NCBI RefSeq assembly: GCF_003254395.2
Contig: NC_037643.1
Span: forward strand, 5,259,458-5,323,457
Reading direction: 5' to 3'
Length of the DNA: 64,000 nt
Source of the DNA: Apis mellifera
Taxonomy: Eukaryota > Arthropoda > Insecta > Hymenoptera > Apidae
A program made the position numbers and the translations under genes. The number at the start of each line of letters is the position of its first letter. Position 1 is the stretch's first letter. A model generated the notes under the pieces. The model did no database searches and was not told the origin of the DNA. It was given only the letters and a program-made list of their open reading frames with translations. Of this stretch, positions 27,601-39,898 are shown piece after piece.

Positions 27601-30600
27601 TATCTGTTTCTGTTGTATTTTCAATTTCAGAAAGATTAGGATAAAGATGTCCAGGTTTAGGTGGAGCAACACGAATGCGTTTAATTTCAGATGCTACTTT
27701 TACCTGTTGTGTTTTTATTGGACTTCCTACAACTATTATATATAAAAAATTAAAATTAAACAAAAAATATCAAATTATATATTATTATATGTATATTTAC
27801 CTTGTCTTTTACTTGATTCAAAATTTTTGTTTTGATTTGGAATTGATTTTTCATTAGAAACCTGTGGAGGAGGTGGAGGAGGAGGTGGCACAACATGATC
27901 CTACATAATTTAAAATTTAATTATTTTTTTTTCTATATAAATTTATAAATTTTTTTTATAATAAATTTAATAAAATAAAAATAAAATATCTATATACAGG
28001 TGCAGGTGTTGGTTTTACTGGACAAATTGGAGAATTTTTAGGTGAATTTGATTTTCCTTCACTACTTTCACTAGTTCTAATATATGAACCAGCAGCTGCT
28101 TGTGCCATTTCTTTATTTCTATTAAAACGGGAACGTAACATATCCAATTCACGTTGTCGCTCTAAATAAGTATTACGTAAAATATTATTTTCTAATTCTT
28201 GTATATTTAATCCTTGTTCAAATTTTTCTCGTTGAACATTAACATTAACAGCACTATTGGGAATATCAGTTTTAACTCGTTCCTTTACTATAACAAAATT
28301 ATATAAAATACATAAGATATATAAGATAACAACAAACTATTTTTTAATTATAATAATCCATATTTTTGTATTTATAACATAAAAAATACCTGTATTGTTT
28401 ATATATGTTGATGAATTATTTTTGTCTTTCTCATGTAATTTTTTTGGTGGAATAGACATAGTAAGAGGTGCCTTAGGTAATAATGGTGCTTCTCCTTTGT
28501 TTTTTTCAAAAAGTGCCATTCTTTCAGAAAGTGTCATTTGAATAGGATCTTTTACTTTTGCTTCTGTATTTTTAGATTCAAATAATGAAGCTTTGCTCAA
28601 TACAGAACCTGGGCTAGATTGAGTAGAATTTTTAGGAGAACTACCAATTCTAGGTGCTAGAGCATTATTTGTATTCAATATTGCATTTTTTGATATTTTT
28701 CCTGGAGTATTAGGACTTTTTATGTCAGTATGTTTTGAAAAATCTTCTATTTTTTTATTACGTTTTTCTTCGCGAACTGTAGTAATAATTTCTTGACTTT
28801 GTGAAAGATATTTAGGTGATGAATTTGGAGAATCTATATCTTTTCCTTGAGAACAAGCTTTATAATCATATATAAGACGATTATCGCTTTTTGTACGACT
28901 AAAGCCTTGTGCTTCCTGTAAATAATATTTTCATTTGACAAATTTATTTGAATAAATTTATTTATTTAGAATAAATTTTCATCTTCGATATAATCATTAT
29001 ATATAAAAATTGATAAAAATTGATTTAGAAAAACTTTAGATATATATAATAAAAAATTATATTTAAAATAAAATACTTACTAATGTTTCCAATATAGTTT
29101 TATCCCATTTTAATTGTTTTGTAGAACAAAGTTCTTCTTTTTTAAAATAAATATCTTTACTGTTATTATTTTCTTTAATATACCCACTTGTGCTTGGTTG
29201 TGGTTCTAATATCTGTTGTGGTTCTGAGAAAGATTTTACTTGCATATTCAATTTTACTTGTTTTTTATCTATTTTATTATCTGATGATTTAGTCTATAAA
29301 TTATTTATATTACCAATAATCAATTAATAAATTTATTTATTAATATATATAAAATATTAATTATTATTAATATTGGAATGTACCAAAGTTGGATGTGAAA
29401 GATCATCTTCCCAATTATTAATTGTTGAAGCAAGAGCTGCTAATCTATCAAGTCTAGCTCCTCTTTTAGATGGTTTCTGTTCAGTAACTTCTTCTTCTGC
29501 ATTAAATTTTTCTTCTGTTCTATGAATTGGAGAACTTAATTCTCTGCTACTATCATCTAAAGAAAAAAATATATAATATTTCTCATGATTTAAACTTATA
29601 AATATTGTTTGATCTTATAAAAATCACAATATAAAATAATAATAAAGTAATAAAGAAAGAAATAATATAAAAATAAAACATTTATATTTTATATATAATT
29701 ATAATTATAATTTTAATTATAATTATAACTTATGTTTATTAAAACTTATTCATTTTATTAATCATACAGAAATAATATAGAATAAGATATATTAATATAA
29801 AGTAATATAATGAAACAAATTAATTTGAATCAAGCTGTATTATGAAATGTAACTTACCAGAATACAGCTTACCAAGCCTTTGTAATTTTGTCTTTACATT
29901 ATAAAGTCCAATCACTCCATTTTCTTTATTTATATGCTCATTATTTTCATCAGTAGAACATTTAGATGTAGATTTTCTTGGAGATTTTATTGAAGATGTA
30001 ACATCTATTTTCATAGGTGATTTAATTGGAGATTTACTCTTAGCAACTAATAAAAAAATAATAATCTTAATACTTAAAAAAGAAATTTTATATTTTATTT
30101 TATAAATATAAATAAATATAATTTATTATTATTATTATAAAAAATAATATAGATAAAAAATTATTGATTTTAAATATTGTTACTTGTAGCTTGAGCTAAA
30201 ATAGCATTTGCATCCTTCAAAGGACTACGTCTTTTTTTTACATCATGTCCAGCATTTGATAATTTAATATCTAATTTTTCTCTTCTTGACTTTGCTCGCT
30301 CCAACATTCGCTGTTTAGTTAAATCAATTTATTTTTACTTCAAAATTAATTAATTAAAAATATTAACAAATAAAAATAAATAATTCATATAGTTATTATA
30401 TATTATAATATGAATATTATATGTTATCTTAATGAGTTTATTAAAATTAATTCATATAATATATAAAATTAATTTATATAAAAGTAAAAAGATAAAAGTA
30501 AAAGATTAAAAATTTTTGTTAAAAAAATAAAAATTAAAAATAACGATAAAATAATAATAAAAATAAAAAAAAAGATGATGAATAAATGTTAATTGAAATT

Positions 30601-30723
30601 TTATTAAAAAAAAAAATATCTTAAGTATTAATCATAGATATTTTTTTAAATTCTATAAATACTTATTATCGTTATATTTGTGCGTTGCAATTGAAAGAGT
30701 CTTACTTGAGTGAATGCGTCCAT
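24690..30723 (-). CDS. Anillin, actomyosin/RhoA/septin scaffold of the cytokinetic ring
   Basis: Anillin (scraps in flies) cross-links F-actin, myosin II, RhoA and septins at the cleavage furrow. Nineteen coding exons, all phases consistent, give 1,205 aa: 30706-30723, 30184-30310, 29858-30046, 29384-29556, 29081-29293, 28390-28915, 27998-28287, 27801-27900, 27512-27732, 27307-27414, 26767-26966, 26543-26675, 26203-26452, 25967-26131, 25630-25886, 25379-25549, 25070-25292, 24861-25005, 24690-24798. The N-terminus MDAFTQRMLERAKSRREKL is the conserved anillin start. LSERMALFEKNKG (about residue 365) lies in the myosin/actin-binding part, and a Pro8 run lies near residue 520. The anillin-homology domain (about 785-1080) opens with a helix containing VCKQQTIIGQASQALNLC. 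The C-terminal PH domain (about 1085-1200) has GFGAWHRRWCLLKGSTLSYW. AATAAA lies at 24651-24656. Exon 9 has two usable acceptors 6 nt apart and two donors. Confidence 0.95.
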
Positions 30724-31387
30724 GGTATGTTAAACGATATTATTTTTATTTCAACCAATCCTTTATAATTATTTGTGTTAACAAACACAATACAAATTCA
30801 CACTGAATAATTCGTTTTAATGATAAAGTTTTAACTCAACAAAAATAATATAATACATGAAAAAACTTTCGAATAATTCAAACATGACAAGAAGCGTCAT
30901 ACAAAGATTAACCGAAAAATCTTCGTGGGATTGGAGCAACTGCAAAGCTATATATAAAACGTCATTAAACCTGTACTCAAAGAGGGGCAATGTACGTTTG
31001 TATAGGTCAATTTGAAATGGAGTGTTTTTATTGGTTGATGGAATAAGAAGTATTTTTTACAATAAATAAATATAATTTAATATAAAAATTAGTATTTTAA
31101 ATTTAAAAAATATTTATAAATAATTTTATATAAAATTAATTTATACTATTCTTTAAATATAAAAAATTTTAAATTCTTTGAATATCAAAAATTAATATTA
31201 AATAATACATAATAATTTTAAAAAAATTTTTAAATCATAATTCATTTAAAGTAAATATTTTTATATAAATTAAAATTTCTAATAAATTTAGAAATATAAT
31301 AATTAATATCTTTATTGTTGTGTAAAATATTATTTAAAATTATAAATATATTTAATCTATACAGGGAATGTATCAATTTTATGAATC
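30724..31387. other. Short intergenic region upstream of anillin
   Basis: About 660 bp between the anillin start codon and the 3' end of PPP2R3C, both on the minus strand. It must hold the anillin 5' UTR and promoter. A GC-richer patch at about 30880-31040 is the likely promoter, but I see no clear TATA box in the right orientation, as expected for a housekeeping gene. Confidence 0.5.
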
Positions 31388-31394
31388 TTTATTT

Positions 31395-33433
31395 TCAGAC
31401 ATGGGATGATTCATCACCAGTATCAGCTGCCATAGCTTCACGATTTTCATATGCCCAAAATCCATGAAATTCTATTAAGATACTGACCATTGTATCACCC
31501 TGTCCACTAGAAAATATAAAATAAAATATAAAATAAATATAAATTATAAATCTTTTGTATTTTTTTAAAAACTATAATTTTAAAATTATAAATAAATTAA
31601 ATATATACCATGATAATAAATCCTGTAATGTAATTTTACATGGATCTGCTGGTTTTACCATATCAAATATTTCATCTTTAACATCTTCAAAACTAACTGG
31701 TTCTTGACCATGCATTGTCATTTGTTCTTGTATAGCCTGAAAGATTTAAGTTTGAAAAACTTTATTAAAAAAAGAAATTTTTATGCAAATATCTGCAAAT
31801 AGGTCATATATATATAATATTATGCAAATTATTTAATACAAAATATGTACATACACGAAAAAAGTAATTAAGACAAAAAGTATCCAAATAACCACGATTA
31901 TTAATATCAAGAATTCTAAATAAGTAATGTAAACTTTGAGGTTCATGTCGATTTTCTAATGCTAAAACAAAATCTAAATATGTTTTATAATCCATTTCTC
32001 CTTCATATGTTAAGCATTCTTGAAATACTCTTTCCAAAAATACTCCAGTTAATGTTCCTGTGCCATAACTATTAAAAATAACTTATTGAAATTATTATGA
32101 CTATAAATTAAATTTATAAGTTTTATCATTTAATTTAAATTACCCTGCAAGTTCTTCTTTATTAAGCATTCCATTATGATCTCTATCAAGATTTAAATAT
32201 TGTCCATAAACTTTGAGAGCTGATGGAGCTGAAAACCAGTTTGCTTCTTGCAAGTCTTTGGGTAAATCTTCATCTCTCAATTCTAAGAGATCATCAAGAA
32301 AACTACATGCCAAAATATCTTGTATTCTAACTCTACCAGTTCTAAGAGGATCAAGAAAAAATAAAAATTTTCTTACTGCTGTACAAACATAAAATGAATG
32401 AAACGATTTCTCAAGTCCTTCAAGTTGAGGTAATGTTGGTATTAATTCTAAAATATAGTTTTCTAAATCCTGTAAAAGACAAACAATAAAAATTGGATTT
32501 CGTTATCAATTATAACAATTTATATTAATTTAATACAGTGATTGTATTTTTATAATAAATAAATATTTTGTATTATATTATATTTTTAATTAACAAATAA
32601 AATTTATTCAATATAAATTACATAAATGCAAATATGTAATTAAGGTATGATAAAACAAATACTGTACATTATATAATGATTTATAGGATATGAAAAATTT
32701 AAGACAATGAATATTTTAATTAAAGTATAAAAATATAAAATAATATTTACTGATTCTCTTAAATATCCTTGACCAGTAACATCGTATAAAGAAAGTCCAA
32801 TTCTTGTTTGATGTAACCAAACTTTTCTCATAACATAATTAAAGAGTGCCATTATACTAATTCTACCATGAGGATCACCTTGTTGTAATTTAGCAAATAC
32901 AACTGCAGTAAAATATGGACTACATTTTGCACCAGCTAATTTACCAACTTTTTTAAAATCTTCATAATTAATTAATTGTTCTTCTCCTGATAAAGGTGGA
33001 CTATGATGTTTGTCTAATAATACCCATAATGCTTTAAGTTCATTATTATCTAATAATTGTCGTGAACGTCTTTGTAAAAATAATGCTCGTGTTTCTTCTC
33101 GTAATTTTTGTGGTAAAATTTCATCTTCTTTTGGTAACTGAAATAATAAGAATTATGAAAAAAATTGTTTTAAAATCTCACATATTTTGTATATATTACC
33201 TTAAAATAAAATTTAGGAATCACTTTATAAGTTAAATCTTTATTTTTAGCTTTAACGCCCTTCCATTGTTCGTATATTTTTTGAAAATATTCATCTTCCT
33301 TTTTCTCATTTTCTTCCGATGTTGTTTTTGCTACAAGCATAATATTAAAATCATATTAAAAATAAATAATTATTAATATATAAATATATTTATTACCTGT
33401 TGTATACTTTCGTAATATTGTTTCTAATTCCAT
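31395..33433 (-). CDS. PPP2R3C: PP2A regulatory subunit B''-gamma (PPP2R3C/G5PR type)
   Basis: EF-hand-type regulatory subunit that targets protein phosphatase 2A. Vertebrate PPP2R3C (about 450 aa) binds PP2A/PP5 and the MCM3AP/GANP protein. Seven exons give 444 aa: 33397-33433, 33200-33330, 32751-33137, 32144-32469, 31855-32068, 31609-31736, 31395-31506. The middle is extremely conserved: FNYVMRKVWLHQTRIGLSLY, GQGYLRESDLENYILELIPT, CSFLDDLLELRDEDLPKDLQ and NWFSAPSALKVYGQYLNLD. A complete canonical EF loop, DRDHNGMLNKEE, lies near residue 280, and a degenerate one (DINNRGYLDTFC) lies near 345. The divergent N-terminus begins MELETILRKY; the ATG at 33433 is the only one before the conserved block. 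AATAAA (31388-31393) starts one base after the stop, so the 3' UTR would be very short. The gene is head-to-tail with anillin. Confidence 0.95.
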
Positions 33434-35063
33434 TTATTTCTTAAATAATTTATAATTTGTAACCTTATCATATAACCTATCATATAAAGATAAAATAATT
33501 TATATGATATACAAATGATGGACAAAATAATGAAAGTTTTTACTTTCAAAGCAATGTATAAATATAAAGTGTAATTTAATAATTTTTAAGTCTGATATAT
33601 ATATATATCATATATATAAGTCTGATATATATATACATCATATATATATATATATATCTTTTTTATTATTTGTTAATTTGATTCTTATAATTTTAATAAT
33701 ATACTTAATAGTTATTACAATATATATTTTGAAAATTTCGAAAATTAAATTTTAAAATAAATTTGATAGTATTTAATTTTTAATTATTTTAAATTTTTAT
33801 AATTTATTTTAATAAAATTTAATTTAAAAAAATAGTAAAAATAATACACAGATATATCTAGAGAAAAATTATTTATTATATATATATATATATTATTTAT
33901 ATATTACGTTATAATATAAAAAGATTATATTATAATATAATTACAATTTATAAAATAAAATAATTTATAAAAAATTATTTATAATTATTAGTTATAAAAT
34001 ATAATAATTTTGGTAAGTTTTTTTTTATATTATTAAAATATTTAAAGATGAGATAAAATATGAAATATATCTCTGTTTGTATTACTCTTTTGTCGTTCTT
34101 TGTAAATTTTTATATATCATGTTTGCATCATTATTAATAATTATTCAAAAATTCATAATAAATATATAAGTTCACTTGTACATGTTTATAATACATTGTG
34201 AATTATTTTTTGTTCACAGAATATATTTTCTTTTTTTTCAATTTAATTTACGAATTTTTATAAGTCGTGTTTATTATATATTGTTATTGTAATTATATAT
34301 TGTTTTAAATTATATAAAAAATATATTGTAAAATAAAATTATATATTGTCTGAAAGTGCAACTACGTGTGCAAAATCTAATATTACAAATTTAATAGAAA
34401 AATAATTAATAAAATTTAACAAGAGTATGAAAGAGAAATATGTTTGGCAACGCAATAAAATCATAGATCGCCATTTATTTGATGATATAATGTATTATAT
34501 AGAATTACCAAATAATAGGTAAATATTAGATTTCATTTATGGAATTTGAATAGTAATTTTTCCTCTTCATTTTTATCGGATTATTTTTGTATAGAAAAAG
34601 AAAAGTAACCATTGTAAATCAAAATTAATAAATATTTTAACAATTATTCTTAAACACTTTATTTTGAGAATACAAATTTTTCAAATTCGGGCAGATAGCT
34701 TTTATTTACTTCGCTTGTTGATTAAGCTATTTTTATATTAATTTGTTTCCCTTCTATTATTCCATAACATAAAGTTTGTGTTTCTTTTACTAACACTGTG
34801 TAATTATGTAATATAAACATTTGTATAAATTATAAATTATAGTAATAATAATTATATAAATGAACAAGTACGAGTCATTCGCAAAAATTAATTCATAAAA
34901 TAAGTATGTATAAATATTATTGATTATTTTATATATATATTTATTATATATAAATTTATTCAAATAATTTTCATGATTCATATTTAAATTTTATATTTTT
35001 ATTAAAATTATATTTATTAAAATTATTCTAAATAAATTTAATCAAGTAATACAATTTACAAAC
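33434..35063. other. AT-rich spacer between PPP2R3C and the LRR gene
   Basis: Contains the PPP2R3C upstream region and AT-rich DNA. A small tandem duplication of an AGTCTGATATATATAT-ATCATATATATA unit lies at about 33590-33650. I see no coding sequence or RNA gene. Confidence 0.6.
33590..33652. repeat. Two-copy tandem repeat, about 30-bp unit
   Basis: The unit AAGTCTGATATATATAT followed by ATCATATATATA occurs twice in a row with small differences, then grades into (TA)n. Confidence 0.65.
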
Positions 35064-35086
35064 TTTATTTCTTTAAACTAAATTTT

Positions 35087-38000
35087 TTAAATTGTTGCAT
35101 CTTTAATTCCAAAATCTTGAGAAATTATTTTATTTTCGTTTATTTCATTACAAAAAGGATTTCCTTCAAACGTTATTTCTTCTAAATTTTTTAATAATAA
35201 TAAATATTGTATTTCAATTTTATTCTGAAATATAATATTAAATTATTAAATTCAATATTTATTTTATATATTTAATTACATAATAATATTTACTTACTGT
35301 TAAACAATTATGAGCAATATATAATTTTTGTAATTTTTTTAATGATTTTGTAAATTCCAATGATTTTATTTTATTATATTCAAGAGATAAAAACTTTAGA
35401 TTATTATTTTCAATGAAATCTTCTACATTTAATAATTCAATTGCATTATAATCCAAAGTTAGATATTCCAATGTAGAACAATGAGTTATTTCTGAATATT
35501 TCATATAAATGTATAAAAAATAATAAAATTAATATAATTATTAAATTATAATTATTAAATTATATATAATTACATATAATAATATAAAATATTACCATTA
35601 ATATTCTGAAGATAATTATTGTTTAAAAATAGATGTTTTATTACTGGTAGTTTTTGTTTAGTAATACTCATTACTGATTTAATGCAATTATGATCTAAAA
35701 ATAAAGTATACAATTTTGGGAATGTATAATTATTTTTTTCATAATTATTTCCATTAAATGTTTCAAGACAATTATAACTTAAACATAATGTGCGTAAATA
35801 TTTAAAAGAATGAAGACCCCATAAATAAGTTATTCGATTTTTACTTAAATCTAAACTTTCTAACAGTGGTAGAAATTCTGCTGAAAGATCCACCTAATAT
35901 ATAGAAGAATTTAATAAATAAATATTATAAAATTGACAATATACTTTAATTAATAACATACTTTTGATAAAGAACAATCAACTAAACTCAGTTGTGTAAT
36001 ATTTGTTAAATGATCTGTTGCATATATTGCATTTAACATGTGTTTATCAAATTTATTACCAAATATACATCTTGCTTCAGAAATATCAGAATTTCGTACA
36101 TATTCTCCAGAAATATACTACTAGTAATATAATCATATGCATTCATAATTTTTAATTATTTTTTATAAATAATTCAAAATAATTAAAGATTCTACTTACT
36201 TCAATGTTACTTAAATGAAATATGATAAATTTTTTATATAATTCATCTGTACTTATAGGATTATTACAAAAATCTATAACATGCAATGTTTGCCAAGTTT
36301 TAATATTTTCTATTTGTGCTATATTTCTTATTTTATTATTCCCACAATAAAATTCTTGTAAAGTATAAAATGTTCCCATTGATTCCAAATTTGTTATTAG
36401 ATTATTAGTCAAATCTAAATATTTTAATGTTGGAAAATTGTCTTGAGTAAAATTATCTAACACTGAAATAAAATTATTTCCAAGATTCAATTTGATCAGA
36501 TGTTTTAAAGGTTTTATAGAAGGAAATGTAGGCAATAAACAACAAGTAGCACAAAATTCTTGCACATTTCTTGCTCTTTTCAAAATGTTTAATGCTACAG
36601 TAAAATTATGTGATATATGAATGTATTTTGCTTGTTCTATATTTTTTTTTTCTAGTAACTTTAACTCTTCTATATTTTTTAATATACTTTGTTTTAAATA
36701 AATTAATTTGTTACGTCGTTTGTTATTTAATTTACACATACCAAATGCACAAGGAAAATAAATTTGAGGAAAATTAAGATTTTCACATTTATAATTATTA
36801 ATGAACTGTAATTTTGGTAAATTTATATGTAATAAATGTTCAATTAATTGAGGATCAATAACATCATCAAAAGGATTATTATATATCTTCAGCTTATACA
36901 TATTAGGTATATAAGTTGTAAAAATATTAATACATTCAAAACAATACATCAACATATTCCATGATATATCTAATTCTTTTAGCATAGATAAAGTTTTTTT
37001 AATATGTAATAATTTTATGTTATTAAAACTTATATTTAATATTTGCACATTTTTTATAAAATCTGAGTTTGGAAATTCATTTAATTGATTGTAAGAAATA
37101 TCAAATTCTTTTAAATTAGGTAAATTTAAATCTATATCTATTGCATTTATCTTCTGTCCAGAAACACATATTCTTACAAGATTATATATTCCAATTTTTT
37201 TATCAATATTAATATATTGCATAATATTAGAATTAGATAAACATGTAAATGTAGTGTCATCTGTTTTACATGCAGTTACAAGATTTTTATGTTCTTCTTC
37301 CTATAAAAAATATATAAATTATTCTTTGTAAGTGAAATTTTGAATGTTATCAAAAATATATTAAAGATATTAAATTGTAATGATAAAAATTATTACTTTT
37401 TTTAATTCATAGAGTATGTATTCATATTCTATTATAAATATAGGATTTTTTATATTTGTATTCATCATCTTAAATATCTGACAAATTTCATTTGAATTAT
37501 TTTCATAATTTGTATGTTTTATATGTAAACAATCATATACATTATCTACTCTATATGAAAATACAAAAGTTTTTATATTTTTATAATATAAAAAATAATA
37601 TTAAAATAAATAGTATTATAGTTATTACTTTTCAATAGAATTAGAAATTGGTGTTTGTATGAGCACACAAACACGACTTTTTTCATAAATATTGTAAAAA
37701 CTTAAAGCATTGTTATTTTTCTTTTTAGGAAATACTTTATTTAACCAATTACAATCTGCAGCTGCCAAACAATTAGTTACTGTTATTTCTTCCTATTAAT
37801 TAAAATATTTATTACTTTATAATTTATTTTTTAAAAGAAGTGAAATTTTATTATATAATTATAAATGAAGAAATATAAATACTTTACTAAATAAGTCATT
37901 TTGAAGAAAGCTAAAAGGCCATTTTTGAATATCTGTTATTCCAGGTATAGCTAAAATTCTTAAAATCATATTGCATTCATCCGATTGTAAACTTTTATTT

Positions 38001-39898
38001 TTAGTAATATTTAATAAGTCAATTTCTTTACTACTTATTTTTGTTACCTTATGCAATCTTAAATCTGTTATACCTATGCCACTGTTTAAAATGAGAAAAT
38101 TATATAAATATTTTATAATTTAAAAATTTTCATTATTATAATTGAAAATATGCTTTACATACTTTTTTATAACTGAACATAATGATGCTTGTAAAAATTG
38201 TTTACATAATTGAATAACTGTGTTTTCTGAAGCAGTATTATATTCAACAAAATTTATATTCCCACAATAATTTATATTAATTAACAATTGTTGTTGCAAA
38301 ATCTGATATATAAATAGTATTGAATTACCAAAAGTAATTCACTTTAGATAATTAAAAAAAAAAACAAATAATTAAGTTATTATTATACTTTAGATTGCAA
38401 GATTAGATTTTCTCCCATTTCCTTGATTTGTTTTTTGTTTAATTTCATTTGCAATATTATATTTTGTGATTCATCATATGCTCTATATTTTAAATACTTT
38501 TCATCATTCTTTATAATAAACAAAAAATAATTAATAACTTACTAATAATTAAAATAATTATATATTATATAATATATACATTATAATTATATATTATATA
38601 ATATATATTATATAATACCTTAAGTATCTTTTCCATTCCAATTGTATATAATTGATTTTTAAAATAATGCATATTTTTTTTATACTCCCTATATTTATAT
38701 TTCAATAAACTCAAATTCATATTTAACTGCTTGTGAAAAAATACATTATAATATATTATTTGTTTTCTAAAAATAAAATTTTATTTCTTAAATCTTATTC
38801 AAAAATATTATTATACTGATAAAAGATAATATAAATATAATATAATATAATATAAATACTTGAAAAAATGATTGATCCAACGTCTTTCTTTTTCACATAT
38901 TTTGTAATAATCTAATTTTTTAATATGTGGTAGATAATGAATAAGATATATACGATAATTGCAAGAAGTTACCAAAGGACAATTTCCATATAATGGATCT
39001 GCAAATACTAATGAATCTAATTTTTGCAATTGTGCCAAATATTTTATGTCCTTAGTAGTTGAAAAGATATATTATAATATATAAATATTATTAATTATAT
39101 ATATTATTAATATAAATACAAATATTATTTATTTAAATATTTTATATACCTTTATAATGCATAAAGGATTTCCTGATAGATTTAAACTACATAATTCAGA
39201 TTTTTTCCAAGATATTTTATTTATTCTTTCCAATTTATTATTAGCTAAATTAAGCTCTTGTAACCATGTTAATGTATCTAAATTCTATATATATTATTGT
39301 TATTATATTATTATTATATAAAATATATAAATTATTTATATATTAATGAAATATAATTTAATAATAAAAATAATTAAAATATAGATATTAAAATAAAATT
39401 TTTAAAAACAATATAGATATACCTCAAGTTTTTGTATATTGTTTCCTGATAGATGTAAAATATTCAAATGAGAACAAGTTTCTAAATTTGGTATATAAGA
39501 TATTTCATTGGAATACAGATAAAGTTTTTTTAATAAACAATTTTCTTTAAAAGATGGTACCTCCTAAATAAGTAAAATTTTAATTCCTAATATTTCATTA
39601 ATATTGAATTATATTATTACCTTAATACCACATTCAACAATCCATAGTTCTTGCAATTCAGTTAATTGTGAAATTGCACTAAAAGAAGTAATATCTCGCT
39701 GACCGATTATAATTAATGTTCGAATATTTTGTTTTAAAAGCAATAGTTTTTCGAGCGAAATAATTGTAGAATAGAACAAACATAATTCACGTTTATTATT
39801 ATTTCTTTTCTTACCTATAAATAAAATTATTTATTAAAAAATAATTTTATCTTTTTTCACATATTTTTATTACCTTTATTATCCATGTAATCATCCAT
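35087..39898 (-). CDS. Leucine-rich-repeat protein, LRRC9-like, 1,165 aa
   Basis: Sixteen exons with consistent phases: 39874-39898, 39621-39814, 39423-39563, 39150-39284, 38860-39050, 38619-38766, 38389-38508, 38163-38302, 37883-38081, 37629-37792, 37397-37550, 36200-37300, 35962-36117, 35596-35893, 35298-35491, 35087-35224. The protein opens MDDYMDNKGKKRNN. SDS22-type LRRs fill about residues 40-220 (LQELWIVECGI, LKKLYLYSNEISYIPNL, LNILHLSGNNIQKLE). A charged helical stretch follows (MYYN-like IIYYNVFFHKQLN, about 235-330), then a non-LRR middle (about 330-560), then a second LRR array (about 560-1150). This LRR-helix-middle-LRR order and several motifs match what I know of vertebrate LRRC9 (about 1,450 aa), whose function is not settled. 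AATAAA lies at 35064-35069. The assignment rests on remembered similarity, so confidence in the name is lower than in the gene. Confidence 0.85.
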
